A stretch of 64,000 nucleotides of DNA, taken from Gnetum montanum. Lineage: Eukaryota > Streptophyta > Gnetopsida > Gnetales > Gnetaceae. The translations under genes and the position numbers were made by a program. The stretch lies in assembly GCA_015680685.1 (NCBI GenBank), contig MNCI01010439.1, forward strand, positions 401,900 through 465,899. Reading direction: 5' to 3'. Shown here piece after piece: positions 1 to 11,749 of the stretch. Numbering within the stretch: position 1 is the first letter of the stretch; each line of letters opens with the position of its first letter. Below the pieces are notes generated by a model. It saw only the letters and a list, made by a program, of their open reading frames with translations, had not been told where the DNA came from and searched no databases.

Positions 1-2
1 AC

Positions 3-95
<93 letters not shown>

Positions 96-171
96 ACTGA
101 GATTCTGTTTTCTCCCTTTATCCAAGGGAGCTAGAGAAATTTCTAGATGATGTAACTCTCTGGAGTGTTCG

Positions 172-326
172 TGGACTTGAGTGAATTCAGAAATTTGTTT
201 TATGGGTAATCACAGGTTCAGAATTGTGAAAGCAATTAAATGATTTTCTAGGATTTAAGTGAATTTAGGAATTTTTTTTTGGTAATCACCAGTTCAGAAT
301 TGTGGAAGCAATTAAATGATTTTTAA
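172..326 (+). repeat. two-copy tandem duplication, about 78-bp period
   Basis: The segment beginning near 172 (GTGAATTCAG at 181) recurs about 78 bases later (GTGAATTTAG at 259). Both copies share the core GTTCAGAATTGTG followed by AAGCAATTAAATGATTTT. The copies differ by a few substitutions and a longer T run in the second. Confidence 0.75.
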
Positions 327-1544
327 GCAGAGGTTTTTACTCTTCTCTTCTTCATGAGAAGACATTGAAATGTTGTTACACTGAAATTCTATTTTGTGAC
401 AGATACCATTGGTTAACATTCTTAGAAATGAAATTATACTTTTGTAGCTAATCATTAACTAGTTTTTGGTTTTACTATCTTGCTATTCTAAATTGCGCAA
501 CCGATAAACTGGTTTTTGTTTAGAAATTATTTCCCACGATTCCCATGTACCCGAAACTAAAATTAAACTATATACTTCCTTTCTTGAGTTAAGTGTGTAG
601 TTGGTTGCATCATGTAGATGTTAAGTTCACAGGTTCAAATATTGGAATAAATTACACCTGACAAGAATCCAAGGATTCATTGGCATATAACAGTGCAAAT
701 GTTTGTGGAATTTTTATAATTCCTTTTTGCACGAACCTTTAAGGATAGACATTGCATGGCTACGGGGTTAAAAGTTAAACGTGTTACAATGAAGATTTCT
801 TCTTGAACCCGGCTCAAGGTGTTTTATTGATTTTTATGAAAGAGGACAATGCACTGTTGTGCAGCCTTACACGTAAATTTTAAAATAAAACCACCTATTG
901 GCGTGAGATGCAACAAGTTTTATGACTGATTTCAATGGTGACCCAACCGTTTTTCGTTTAGTTAAACATTTATGAACTCCTGTAGTTTTTTAATGATCCC
1001 AGGGCAGGGTTTTTTGGTTTATTTAGTTAATTTATAAATCAGTGTTTAACTTAAGTTTATTTAGTTAACTTATAAGTTGGATTTAAGACATTCACATTGA
1101 CAATAGTTAAGTTAGGGAAATTATCGTTCAGTAATAGTTGGATGTATGTGTAATTTTTTTATTTCAAAGGTCTATCCGAGCAAAATGTCATTGAAAAATG
1201 CCACAATGGGTAAAAGTTTCATCTCTTGTAGCATTCCCAAGGAAATATGTCATCTCATATTCAAACCTTTCAAATATCAAGGAAGATTTAAAAATTTTTG
1301 ACAAGGAAGATACAAATGCTTTGGAGAACTAACACCAAAATTACAAGTTTATTTCTAATGTTACAAAATTTCATCATTATCTTAATTTTGTTGTTTAAAC
1401 AAAAATGGTTACATAAATTCTCTTTCGATATGCCTCAATGAAGAGTTAGTTGCTTATTTATTTGCAATTTCTTTCTTGTCCTTTTTTAAAATTTTTTTTT
1501 GGTTTTTTGAACCAATGATGCAATAACTTTTTTTTTTAATATTG
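327..1544. other. AT-rich intergenic DNA, no feature seen
   Basis: No convincing open frame, LTR end or RNA gene is visible. Stops are dense in all frames, and homopolymer T runs are common near 1490-1530. Confidence 0.5.
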
Positions 1545-2245
1545 TCATATCTGATTATCTTATCCAAACCAAACCATTTAAGACACTATTCTTGTAGCTT
1601 ACATGAAATAGAACCACTCCAAGACTTTCTCTCATGTTGATATTATGCAATTTATCTTTTTTTGTAACACTTAGCATCTAAGCGTTCACCTTTCTCTCAT
1701 AGATGTCTTTCATGATTTTTTTGTTCTTTTGTGATGCCCAACACATTTTGCACCATATGAGATAGTAGATATGATTGTACAATTTTCATTTCATTAAGAT
1801 TTTTTTTTTCACACAACACCATTGACATGTCTCCATTTTGATCATCCTAAGTCAATCCTATTTTTTGTATCTTTATCAATTCATTATCAAATTGGACCAT
1901 TTATCCTAGGTAGTAGAATTGTTTGCAATGAGGTACTTTTTATCTTTGAATTATAACTTCTATTTCACCACTTTATATTTTTAATTGAAATCTTATTTCA
2001 TATATTTTGTCTTTTGATTCTAAAGTATGTCTTCACTTTTCTATTTTAGAAGCAATATTTTGTGAGTTGTATTCACCAACATAATATCATTTGCAATTAG
2101 CATACACCAAAAGATTTCATCTTGTATTTCTTTTATTAATTCATTCATAATAATAGAAAATAATTATAAGCTAAGTGCAGACCTTTGAGGTTGATTTACC
2201 TTGACTTCAAAATTGGATATAATTCCACGAACTATTCTAATTCTA
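1545..2245 (-). mobile_element. degenerate RTE-type LINE fragment (reverse transcriptase)
   Basis: Read on the minus strand, 2245 towards 1545 gives, in shifting frames, the order typical of plant RTE-clade LINE reverse transcriptases. First comes an LSPYLF-like stretch followed by a block reading NELIKEIQDEI. Then comes IANDIMLV at 2074-2094, in place of the catalytic F/YADD box, and finally a distal block RESLGVV followed by LKWFGLD. Several stops and frameshifts interrupt it, and neither 5' nor 3' end is clear. The match is by recognition of motif order. Related sequence occurs on plus at 34083-35305 and in a short piece at 18703-18790. Confidence 0.6.
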
Positions 2246-3259
2246 GTAGTACATTATGAGATTTGTTTGGCAATAAACAAAACACTATGTGAATAATGGT
2301 AATTTTATCATTGATTTAATAGTGAATTCTATAAACAAAGAAGTTATACACAAATTATTGTGTGTAGAGCTTTGATATTGAAACAAGGGGAAAAAAGGTT
2401 TTATATCAAAAAAAAATATTGAGATATTGATATATAACTAATAATATGAAGAACAACATATTATGATTTGAGATTTGTAGGATGTTGCTTAAGAACATTG
2501 TAAAAAGAGTGAAATCAACATCAATACCTATTTCTTGGCGTGAGATGTCAGAATTTCATAAATGACAATCCCTAATTGAAGAGCTTTAACATTAGCAAAA
2601 ATGCTTCTATTTAAGTCTCCTTCATTGATGAATAAAGGAAGGTGGATGAACCTTTGTAGTTTTTAGTTTGGTCAATCAAAAAGGAATCTTTAGAATTTAA
2701 TATATAATACATTGTAAATGCATAGAAAGCATAGATAAATTTTTACTTTATTATTTTTTTTATGTAACATCAACTTGAACATATATTTTTGTCATATATA
2801 GTTTTTACTTTAGCCTTAGATTAAATGGTTACAGGTAGGATGATTTAAACACAAATATTATTAGCAAGGTTATGTTTTGTATGGGTGAGGAAGTGAAGCA
2901 TCTTCAAAGAGTATCTTTTTAATCATCAATATCATTATTTAAAATTGAACTTTAAAATTTAAAGCTACTAATTACATTATTAATAAAATGGTAGATACTT
3001 ATATTTTATGTGATCCAAGTTGTCTTTGAATTAAATTATGACTTATGCACTATAGTAGATCACTTTGTTTTAAAAAGCTAGCATTTTTTTGGGTTGCAAC
3101 AATCAGGTGTTAGTCTTGTGGTGAAAATCTTTACTTGAAAGCTCCAAGTCATGGGCTTGATTTTGATGCGAAATGTTGAGTTATAAAGTTCTACTTGAAC
3201 TATATATCTTTGGGTGTACCTATATTACAATTATTTCAGGTTCCAATATTGCCCCCACT
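2246..3259. other. AT-rich intergenic DNA left of the outer gypsy element
   Basis: No gene is visible. The only structure I can point to is a weak tRNA-like patch at 3108-3165. Bases 3255-3259 (CCACT) are the left copy of the outer gypsy target duplication. Confidence 0.5.
3108..3165 (+). repeat. weak tRNA-like (SINE-like) patch
   Basis: The sequence TGTTAGTCTTGTGGTGAAAA, an anticodon-arm-like CTTTACTTGAAAG, and a B-box-like GGGCTTGATTTTG are spaced as in a tRNA-derived SINE head. Boxes are degenerate and no family is assigned. Confidence 0.25.
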
Positions 3260-3771
3260 TATAGGAAAACATGCCTTGTTGGTGGATCAAAGGTTGTTTC
3301 CCTCTGGAACAAGGGTCAAAGGAGCATGGAGATCCTTTAGGTTCCATGCTACTTTAACCCATCTCATAGAACTACATGGGGCCTAACTCCTTGTGAAACC
3401 TCATCACAAAGATATGTAGGTTTGCAAAGGAGCTTTGGCTTTGATGCTCATGCTACCATCCTCTTTTTGGAATTGGACTTAGGGCTAGATGCCTTAGTAT
3501 AGAAACATATCATAGTCCTTTTAGGGGAGTCAATGTGTCATGTGCTTGTTGTGTGTCTGTGTGTGCATACGCTCAGATGGTCTAGTTGCATAATTAATAC
3601 TTATGACTATACTAATGTGTCCAACCATTAGCTAATGAGTTGCATGCTATGATATGATAGGGTGTTCAGCATTAAGGCATAGTCCACCTTGAGTCCCCCC
3701 TCACTCTCGTTGCTATTGTTGGAACTCTCAAGTGGTGTTGAACTATGTTTTCCAAGAGTAGCACCATTACA
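3260..3771 (+). repeat. 5' LTR of outer gypsy element
   Basis: It matches 21462-21962 along its whole length, for example at the shared block ATGCCTTGTT followed by GTGGATCAAAGGTTGTTTCC. It ends ACCATTACA directly before the primer site. Divergence from the partner LTR is high and made mostly of transitions, which points to an old insertion. Confidence 0.88.
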
Positions 3772-3772
3772 C

Positions 3773-3786
3773 TTGGTATTAGAGAC
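3773..3786 (+). other. primer-binding site, tRNA-Met type
   Basis: TTGGTATTAGAGAC lies one base after the LTR end. The canonical plant tRNA-Met complement is TGGTATCAGAGC, so the site differs at only a few bases. Confidence 0.8.
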
Positions 3787-3840
3787 AAAAGGTTTAAGTT
3801 GCGAGTTTGGTGGTGGTTTGTGGTTCATTCCTAGTGAGCA

Positions 3841-4676
3841 ATGACACACAAGAAAAAGATCAAAGGGAGTCGCATCTATGGGGAGGCTCCCATGGGCTTT
3901 GAATCTCATGATGATGGGGAGAAACGTGTGCATGATGAGGCATACAATGTGACTCCTAAACGAGAGAATGTCAACTATGATGACAAAGTACCTATCAAGG
4001 ACCTTGACTCCCTTGACAAGGTACAAAAGCCATGGGGATAACTCCTTAAAGTTGATAACATGATCCTCAACCACTTGCCAATGGCCAAGACGGTTAAGAT
4101 AGTGCAAGATCTTGTTGAAAGATTGGACATCCTATATCTTCAAGAACTAAACTTGGTATCTAAACATCAACTTTTTATGATCCAAAATTTTATACTTCAA
4201 AATCGAGTTGAATGGATGGGTGACATCATTGACAATGTCCAAGTCTTAACGAGTGACCTCCTGTAGTAGATGTCACTCCTAGAGTCTCATGTGAAAAGGC
4301 TCAAGATGAAGAACGAGAAACTAGAAGACTATGTGGATGTTTAAGTAAAGGCAATGGAATCAGGTTTAAGAAGCCTAAAATATATAAAGGTGATCGTGAC
4401 AATAAACTTTTGGATACCTTCATCTTCAAGATGCAACACTTCCTTGAAATGAATGACTATCTAAAGGAAATGAAAATTAACATCACATCTTAATTTTTAG
4501 GTGTTGCTACACTAACCTAGTGGTTGGGAATTATCCATGAGATGAAATCAAGGACAACCAAGAAATCAGTCAAAACTAATCAAAACTTGGGATGAACTTA
4601 AGAAAGCTCTTGTTAAAAATCTCCATCCAGGCTCTTGTTGATAAAGCTTGGATGAAGTTGAGAGAACTCCAATAGA
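3841..4676 (+). pseudogene. gag of outer gypsy element, 5' part
   Basis: An ATG at 3841 opens a 66-codon frame (MTHKKKIKGSR start). The coding sense then continues through frameshifts and stops. The later part has a recognisable retrotransposon-gag block: KPKIYKGDRDNKLLDTFIF, then MQHFLEMNDYL, then a degenerate Trp-containing segment near 4510-4540. The last codons before the nested element read MKLRELQ and then a TAG. The frame resumes at 16617 as TGKLEDYLHEYQEV, so the insertion split this gag. It would form the particle coat; here it is non-functional. Confidence 0.7.
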
Positions 4677-5569
4677 TAGTGATGAGTCATGGATTGGCCA
4701 CATTGATGAGGCCTCGTCAACTAGGCCCTATCGACTAGACCCCATCAACTAGGCCCTGTCGACACATCATTCCATGTGTTAATGTGGCCCTATCAACATA
4801 GAATCAATTCTTGCCTATAAATACATGCCAACCTGCCATGTTTAGGCACCATTCAGTCATAGTTGTAGCAAAGCTTTTGCAGTTCTTTCATTCAAAAGCT
4901 AGAATATTTTCCCAAGTGCTTGTAGCAGGAGTCATTGAGTGTACGAATCTTTATTCGAGCACTATTGTATCTAAGCACGATAGTGTGTGTGGAAATAAAG
5001 ATGAGCTTCTTGATAAACCTTGCAGCATTCTAGATACCTTAAATATTTTATTCATGCATTTAATGCTTTCAGTCATTTATTCAATGTTCCTCAGTAATTA
5101 AGCTAATTAAGTAATTAAGCAAGCTATGCTAAATAGCAATTAAGTAAACACATAAGTACAGCCACTTTGAGCATGCGTATGATGTTTGGTAATCCCAGCA
5201 GCGCTTAATGCTTGGTAACCCAGCAATGTTATATGTGTTTAGGATGTGTACGACAAGTAGGACAAGATACTTATGTTAGGACTAGTTGAGCGGTAGTTAG
5301 CCCATTACTTTATTCTCTATTTTGTTTATTTCAAGTACTAAAACCATTAAATATAAAATGACAAAAATCATGTGCCTCAATTACACTTAAACCATACCCT
5401 TGATCTTCACAAGTGTAGTTGGGAAGACAACGAACATCCTCAACATAAAATTTTACTTCCTAGAGAACTAGTGCACCAGAAACTATAGAGTCCACAAAAT
5501 TTGACCAGATCATGCATGAATGCTTTGTGATTCGTATGGTTGAACATAGGGGTACCTCATTGATCATCA
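4677..5569 (+). repeat. 5' LTR of nested Athila-type element
   Basis: It begins TAGTGATGAG (or TGATGAG from 4680) and ends CATCA before the primer site. A TATA box CTATAAATA is at 4815-4823, and a GAAATAAAG poly(A)-type signal lies near 4990, about 175 bases downstream. This suits a U3-R-U5 layout. It aligns with the 3' LTR, where the same TATA box is intact. Confidence 0.85.
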
Positions 5570-5570
5570 T

Positions 5571-5588
5571 TAGCATCATTGCTGAGAA
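5571..5588 (+). other. primer-binding site, tRNA-Asp type, CpG-decayed
   Basis: TAGCATCATTGCTGAGAA compares with the complement of the plant tRNA-Asp 3' end, TGGCGCCGTTGCCGGGGA. The differences are G-to-A or C-to-T changes, most of them in CpG positions. The less decayed copies at 51047-51064 and 56499-56518 support the assignment. Confidence 0.72.
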
Positions 5589-5789
5589 CTCCTTTTGTTG
5601 AAATGTGCACTATCTAGGATTAGTGAACATTATTAATATCATTAGACGAACCCTAAGGTTGACATCATTCTCAAATTATATAATTACAAAAGCACATTGA
5701 TATTTCATTTGTTTGCAAAATGTCTTCTTCTCATAGGCATGAAGATGTCAAACTATCGGTCCCGCAATAGTGCAAGGTGGTATATACTC

Positions 5790-7545
5790 ATCTATATGAG
5801 TATGTGCTTGATTTCACCTTCATCCTACACTAGGATGAACAACTGTGATGGCATGATATGGAAGATAACACTATAATGCCTCCCAATTGATCTGTGCCCG
5901 TAATGCTGCTTCAAACTCTTACAAAGTTAGGCATCCATGATCTTCAAGAGTACATTATGCATGATTATGACTACTGGGACTACTGTCCCACTAAAACCCA
6001 ACACCAAAGAGATCGACACTAAGAGAGGCAACATGAGTTTGTGAAGGAGAAACGGTTCACTAATCCTTTGTTCCTACTGAACCAAGATGATAATCAAAAG
6101 CCTTTCTTTGAAGGCTCTCAACATAAAAATTGTCCACCCCTCGTTATTGATGATGGGGGTGAGAAGCTGAATCGACATTCTATTATCAACAAACTAGATT
6201 TTGCTAAAGATCGTAGTCAAGGCAAGGGCTCAGACAAGCATCAACATGATATGAAACCTAACAAATGTGGTTGTGACAACCAAAGGAGAGTTGGCAAATA
6301 TCGTGGTGGTGGTAGTCCTCCTTCCTTGTTGCCATCTTCATTTGCATCTTCTTCTTCCTCTTCTTCTAGTTCTGAAAAATGCCATAGAAGGAATAATCAA
6401 GATGGAGGCGTGTAGCAGGACAATAATATTGATTGTCATGCCTACAATAATCAAAGGGGTAATAAAGGACATAATTGAAAACAACAAAATAATGTTGATG
6501 ATGAGCCTTTATTGGCAACTTGAGGCACGCTTAACATTATAGAGGCAATTAAGATCCAAACTAGGCATGTGAAAGATAGTCGAATCAAGCACTTAGACAT
6601 GAACAATATCCCAAGATTTGAGAGGGGATATAACTCTAATCTACAAAACCATCTATAAGCCTTTCATGATACCTACACCTTACAAAACATAGAGAATGAC
6701 TTGTAGAAATTAAAGCTATTCCCTAGGACACTCATCAAAGAGGTAGAAAGTTGTACTGGTCCTTGGAGCTGGAATCTATCTACTAATTGAGTACAATGCT
6801 TGAGCTATTCAATGAAGAATACCAAATGTACTCCATAATGTCCAATTTGAGAAGGAAAATCCAAGGCTAGTAACAAGAAACACATGAACCCTTAGATTCT
6901 GCCATGGGTAGATATTATTCTCTCTTACATCGATGCCCTGGACATGGTTATTCTTAGAGCAAACAACTTTGCCACATCATAGATGGGCTCAAAGTAGAAA
7001 CCAAAAGAACTCTTAGGGTTTATGCCCAAGGGAGACTATCTGAATTGAGAGGTCAATAGATACAAAGGCTAATAGAGCAAGTAGAAAAAGAAGAAGATGA
7101 GTTGGAAAAAAGGGAAAGTGCAAAAGAATACAATAGGGATCCTTTTATCAGGAAAAGGGAGGTTCAATTCTATGATGAGGAGGAGTCATCACTTGACGAA
7201 GTAATGAATAGGAAAACCTTGCTCATCCAAAAAATTGTTTTCAATATTTTCGCAAAGCTTGATAAACTATGAAACTCTTTGGATGAAAAATTCCAAACTG
7301 CTATGAAGATTGCTAAAGAGTCCAAAGAGCATAATAGTGGTTGTAACCATAGGAGGTTGAACGTGCCTACTAGAGAGGTAAGGGAAAAGTTCTTACAGTA
7401 GAAGAAGTTATGGAGATAGACTCCAATGATGATGTTGGGTATAAAATTTATCAATATGAACATCCAAAGGGATGTTGCCCTATGGTGTCACATTCACAAG
7501 AGTCTAGAGTGTACACATTGAATCCTCAACTAGCATGGAGGTAAG
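5790..7545 (+). pseudogene. leader and gag region of nested Athila-type element
   Basis: The longest open piece is 6041-6415 (MKEKRFTNPLFLL start), ending in a run of about nine serines after SSFAS. Upstream, 5810-5850 matches the same block in the other family copies (51280-51320, and minus 56200-56240). After the Ser run the reading frame shifts often. A later piece near 7395-7530 reads EEVMEIDSNDDVGYKIYQYE, followed by a Cys-containing KGCCPMVSH. No intact CCHC knuckle is seen. It would encode the coat protein but is dead. Confidence 0.6.
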
Positions 7546-8240
7546 CACTTGGAAGGTTGCCTTATCCTCAGGGCACCAACAATAATAAGCTTACTATCCA
7601 AGTGGAGCTCCACCACAACCATATGAGCAATACCAGTAATGGCACTGACCATAATTATGGGGAATGCCACCACCAAGACAACAGTACCCTTATAGGCAAC
7701 TGGATCCACACAGGTACTATGTTCAGCAACTCATACCACAATACAATGTTTTGCCAACCACAACTCATTCCAGCATCACTATTACCCTCAAGAGTACCAT
7801 CGAACTCATTCACCATCTACTCGAGGGGAGCACCCATATTCATACTACCCTCTGCATCCATCTACACACATCCCTCCACCCTTAACCCAATTAACTCCTG
7901 CTCCATCCATGTAAGGTGAAATTCCTTCACAGCCACAACAACAAAATGCTATGAGGGTTGTAAATTTACAACTAGCTTTCTAGCTAAGTGGTTCAGATAA
8001 TCGATCTAGGAAATGACCATTTTTTTGACCTAATAGTCTACCCAAACCCTCAAAACCTAATGTGGTTGGTCGCCCTATATCTCCAACACCCTCATCCTCT
8101 ACATCAAACACATTCAAGAGGCCTTCAAATCAAACATCACCTCAAATCTACATTGTGATGCTAACTCATGCTATTTCCAATTGGATCAAGGCTAGCGACC
8201 TTCCCATGAAACAATCTAACCTGGAAAGTCCTCTTATTTA
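7546..8240 (+). pseudogene. gag-protease linker, His/Pro/Gln-rich, degenerate
   Basis: Short frames here are rich in His, Asn, Gln, Ser, Thr and Pro and low in complexity. The copy at 53120-53680 has equivalent Pro-rich sequence, so it is an inherited linker between gag and protease rather than a new gene. Confidence 0.45.
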
Positions 8241-8254
8241 CTTGTAGATTGTAG

Positions 8255-8630
8255 GACATAGGCCATGTAATGCTCTTCTTAATTTTGGTTCCGATGTCAA
8301 TCTCATCACCTATGACATGTACAAGGCATGGAACCTACCACCTCTCAAGAAGAGCAATATCTATTTGGAATTGGCAGACCAATCAATCATTGTCCCTTTA
8401 GGATTAATGAAGGACATCGTGACCACAGTTTATGGGTGGTCTTATCCTACCAATTTTCTCATGGTTAAGGTAGAAAACTACAAAGGCAACTTCCCCATCA
8501 TTATGGGATGTGCATGGTTAAGCACTATAGATGCACGCATGGGCATTAGGAACCTCTCCTTAGAAATCTTGAAGAAAAATAAATTTGAGAAGAAATGAGT
8601 TCCATGCATTGCGTACAATGATAACAGGTG
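8255..8630 (+). pseudogene. aspartic protease of nested Athila-type element
   Basis: The open part 8317-8598 starts MYKAWNLPPLKK. It continues with a flap-like block around VPLGLMKDIVTTV and the conserved distal block FPIIMGCAWLSTIDARMG, as in Athila/Tat proteases (PIILGRPFL type). Just upstream, near 8282-8300, the active-site triad position reads NFGSDVNLI, where DxGSSVNL is usual, so the catalytic Asp is lost. It would process the polyprotein. Confidence 0.7.
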
Positions 8631-8637
8631 TAATTGC

Positions 8638-9960
8638 GTGCAAAAAATTCGGTCCATTAAAAGTACATTCTTTAAAGCATGCAATCAATATGCACATGAA
8701 ATTGACATCCAAAGTTGCTTGTACGCAGTAGCCACAAAACAGGAGGGCATCCAGTGGATGACAATTGACTTTGATAGTAGCACATTATACATGAAACCCT
8801 TTGAGAGCTTGACATGTGTCCATGCTAAAGGCATGGATGAACTTGAGCAAGTTCATCACCAACTCTCTGAAGATGAAGATAATGATAACTGTTGGGGAGA
8901 GTTAGAAATCCCTAATAATTTCAAGCCAAAGCCCCTAGAGTTGAAAACTCTACCAACCGACATGGAGTATGAATTTTTAAACAATGGCAAGCCACTCATA
9001 ATCAATGCAAATATTGCTCTTGAACAAAAAGACAAGCTATTAAAGATGGTCAACAAATGGCCAAAAACTTTTTCTTGGTCATATCCTGAGTTGACTAGAA
9101 TCAATCCAAGGATATGCCAACATCGTATCTACACTGACCTGGCCATGAAGCTAAGAAGGTAGCTACAGAGGTAACTGAACCCTAAGTTAAAGCAAATCAT
9201 CAAGGAGGAAATAGAACAACTCCTTAAGATAGGGTTCATCTATCTCATCGCCAATAGTGAGTGGATTAGCCCACTCATAATTGTGTCAAAGAAAGATGGT
9301 AAGTTGTGAGTCTACATCAACTTTATGCTATTAAATATGGCAACATTCAAAAATCATTTTTCATTACCATTTATGAACCAAGTGTTAGATACCATATCTG
9401 GGCATTGCTATTATAGCTTCTTAGATGGTTATAGTGGTTATAACCAAATCTAGATTATGCCAGAAGATCAAGCCAAAACAACATTCACAAGTTCCTAGGG
9501 GACTTTTGCATATTGCAAGATGATGTTCAACCTATGCAATGCCCCTACAACATTCCAATGCTTGGTCCTTAATATTTTTCAACAATAGATTAGTAGCGGA
9601 GTAGAAATCTTTATTGATGACTTCTCTTCTTATGAGGCTACATTTGAGCAAGCCTTGGACCACCTTGAACAAGTATTGAAAAGATGTGTCAAAACAAACC
9701 TTAAGTTCAATTAACAGCAAGGCCATTTAATGGTCTAGGAAGGCATAGTACTAGGGCACAAAATTACTTAGGCAGGGATTGAAATAGACCCGGAAAAGAT
9801 AATAGTCATCCAAGGAATCACACACCAACTAGAGACAATTAAAAACATTTAATCATTCCTTGGACACATTAGCTACTACCAACAGTTTATAGAGAATTTC
9901 TCTAATATCGCAAAGCCATTGGTCAAGCTTACAAAGAAAGATGCATTCCAACAGCTAAAG
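8638..9960 (+). pseudogene. reverse transcriptase of nested Athila-type element
   Basis: An open lead (8638-9162) ends in the family block ELKTLPTDMEYEFLNNGKPL and then PRICQHRIY, both typical of the region before the Athila/Tat RT. The RT core follows with stops: EEIEQLLKIGFIYLI, SEWISPLIIVSKKDGK, FLDGYSGYNQ, then catalytic FIDDFSSY near 9609-9632 (YMDDF is usual). The distal end is EGIVLGHKIT and SFLGHISYYQQFI. At least five in-frame stops (CAG/CGA to TAG/TGA type) show decay. Confidence 0.78.
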
Positions 9961-10345
9961 AAAATTTTTTTAGAAAATTCAATTCTATGGGAACCAAATT
10001 GGTCAAAACCATTTTACATAATGATCAATACATCTAATTATGCCTTAGTAGCCGTGCTTACATAGTTGGATGATAAGAAACATTCATATTACATCCATTG
10101 CGTGAGTCAAAGCATTGTGGGTGCACCGTTGAATTACACCACAACTAAGAAAGAACTAATGGTAGTGGTGTATGCTCTCAAAATGTTCAGGCACTATGTG
10201 CTTGGCTATAAGGTATTTGTGCACATAGATCATAGTGCCATTTGCTTCCTAATGAACAAGCCAATGGTGAGCCCCTGCATCATACGGTGGTTGGTGATCT
10301 TGCAGGAATTTGATCTCATAATGGTAGATCAAAAAAAAGACTGAG
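9960..10345 (+). pseudogene. RNase H of nested Athila-type element
   Basis: It reads from PFYIMINTSNYALVAVL, with Asn where the first catalytic Asp is expected, into the open block 10066-10344: MDDKKHSYYIHCVSQ, NYTTTKKELMVVVYALKMF, YKVFVHIDHSAICFLMN. These are the Ty3/gypsy RNase H landmarks in order, including the catalytic Glu in TKKEL and Asp in IDHSA. Confidence 0.72.
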
Positions 10346-10516
10346 AATGTGGTCGTTGACCATCTCTCTTGGTTAAGATAAGATAACAAAGAGAAGGAGA
10401 GCTTGCTCTCTAATCAATTTCCAAATGAACTCCTCTTTACAGGAGCAATAAATAACCAAATGCTCACAAAAACAAAATGGTACAACGACATGCTCACTTA
10501 CCTTCTCACTTAGGAG

Positions 10517-11745
10517 ATGCCACAAGATCTAGACTTTAGGAAGAAACAAAAGTTTCTTCATCGGGCTAAGTACTTCATGGAAATCAATAGATACCTTTAC
10601 AAGGTGTGCGTTGATGGCCTAGTTTGTTGGTGTGTCCTTGACACAGACCAATTACATGTTCTCCAAGATGCTCATGAAGGTCCCTATGGAGGTCACTATG
10701 CTAGGAGATGCACAACCATAAAAATCCTGATGGTAAGATACTATTGGCCCATAATCTTCAAGGACACCCACCAATTTGTCTAATCCTATGAACGCTGTCA
10801 ACAAGATGGTGGGATGACCGCATGAATAGAGGATCCTCAACAATGGATTCAACCACTGAAGCCCTTTGACATATGGAGAATAAAGTTCATGGGTTCCATC
10901 ACACCCATGTTCAATGGAAAGGCATACATCATTGTAGTAGTTGACTGCTACACCAAATGGGCAAAAGTAGCAGCTATCACCGACTGTACATCATCCATTG
11001 CTACTCAATTTGTATAACAAAATGTAATAAACAAGTTTGGGTGCCACATGCATTAATTTCTGACAATGGAACCCATTTTATAGGTGCCACTTTTCGAAAG
11101 CTGATGCAACGCTTAGGGGTTGAACATAAATTAATAACACCTTATCACCCCAAGAAAACTATCAAGCAAAGGTGACTAACAGGGAGATTACAAAGATTTT
11201 AACACAAACTATCAACAAATATAAAAGAGACTGGAGCACAAAACTCAATGATGCCCTTTAGGCCTACTACCCAACATGGAAACTCCCTATTGGCTACTCT
11301 CCCTATGAGTTAGTGTACAGGAAACTTCTAATGCTCCTGATTCAATCCGGGCTATGTACACACTCAACAACCTATTATCTAAATCTTTGCCTAAGTCTAG
11401 CACAAAAAGAAAGACTAATCAACCTGAAAGTGCTAGAAATACATCAATTAGTAGCTCTATTTTTGAATGAAGTACATAAGGCATTCAACAAGAAATGACA
11501 TGACCTTAGAATATAGAAAGTAAAATTTCAACTTAGAGATAAGGCTCTCTACTAGAATCCCACACACATACCCTAGAAAAAAAAAGTTCCAAATGTTATG
11601 GGAGGAACCTTATATAATTAACAAAACCTTTCCCTCGGGGGTCATGTTAATCTACAAACCTAAGAACCCACATAGAAGGCAGTTGGTCAACATCCAACAA
11701 GTGAAACCTTTCCTAGAGCCAAGACAAGCGAGTTCAATTACTACC
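10517..11745 (+). pseudogene. integrase of nested Athila-type element
   Basis: The zinc-binding head is readable: HEGPYGGHYA, then YERCQ, which keeps one Cys and follows a stop. In the core the first catalytic site reads PFDIWRIKFMG, with Lys where Asp is expected. LISDNGTHFIGATF keeps the second Asp. The Glu region after YHP is frameshifted. The tail ends near NIQQVKPF. The equivalent at 59430-60670 is better preserved. Confidence 0.72.
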
Positions 11746-11749
11746 TCAT

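Noticed and set aside
4675-4684. TG...CA ends at 4680 and 16607 as the exact limits of the nested element
   Set aside because: The flanking five bases (GATAG and CTCAT) do not match, while limits three to four bases further out give ATAGA/TTAGA and restore the host gag frame.
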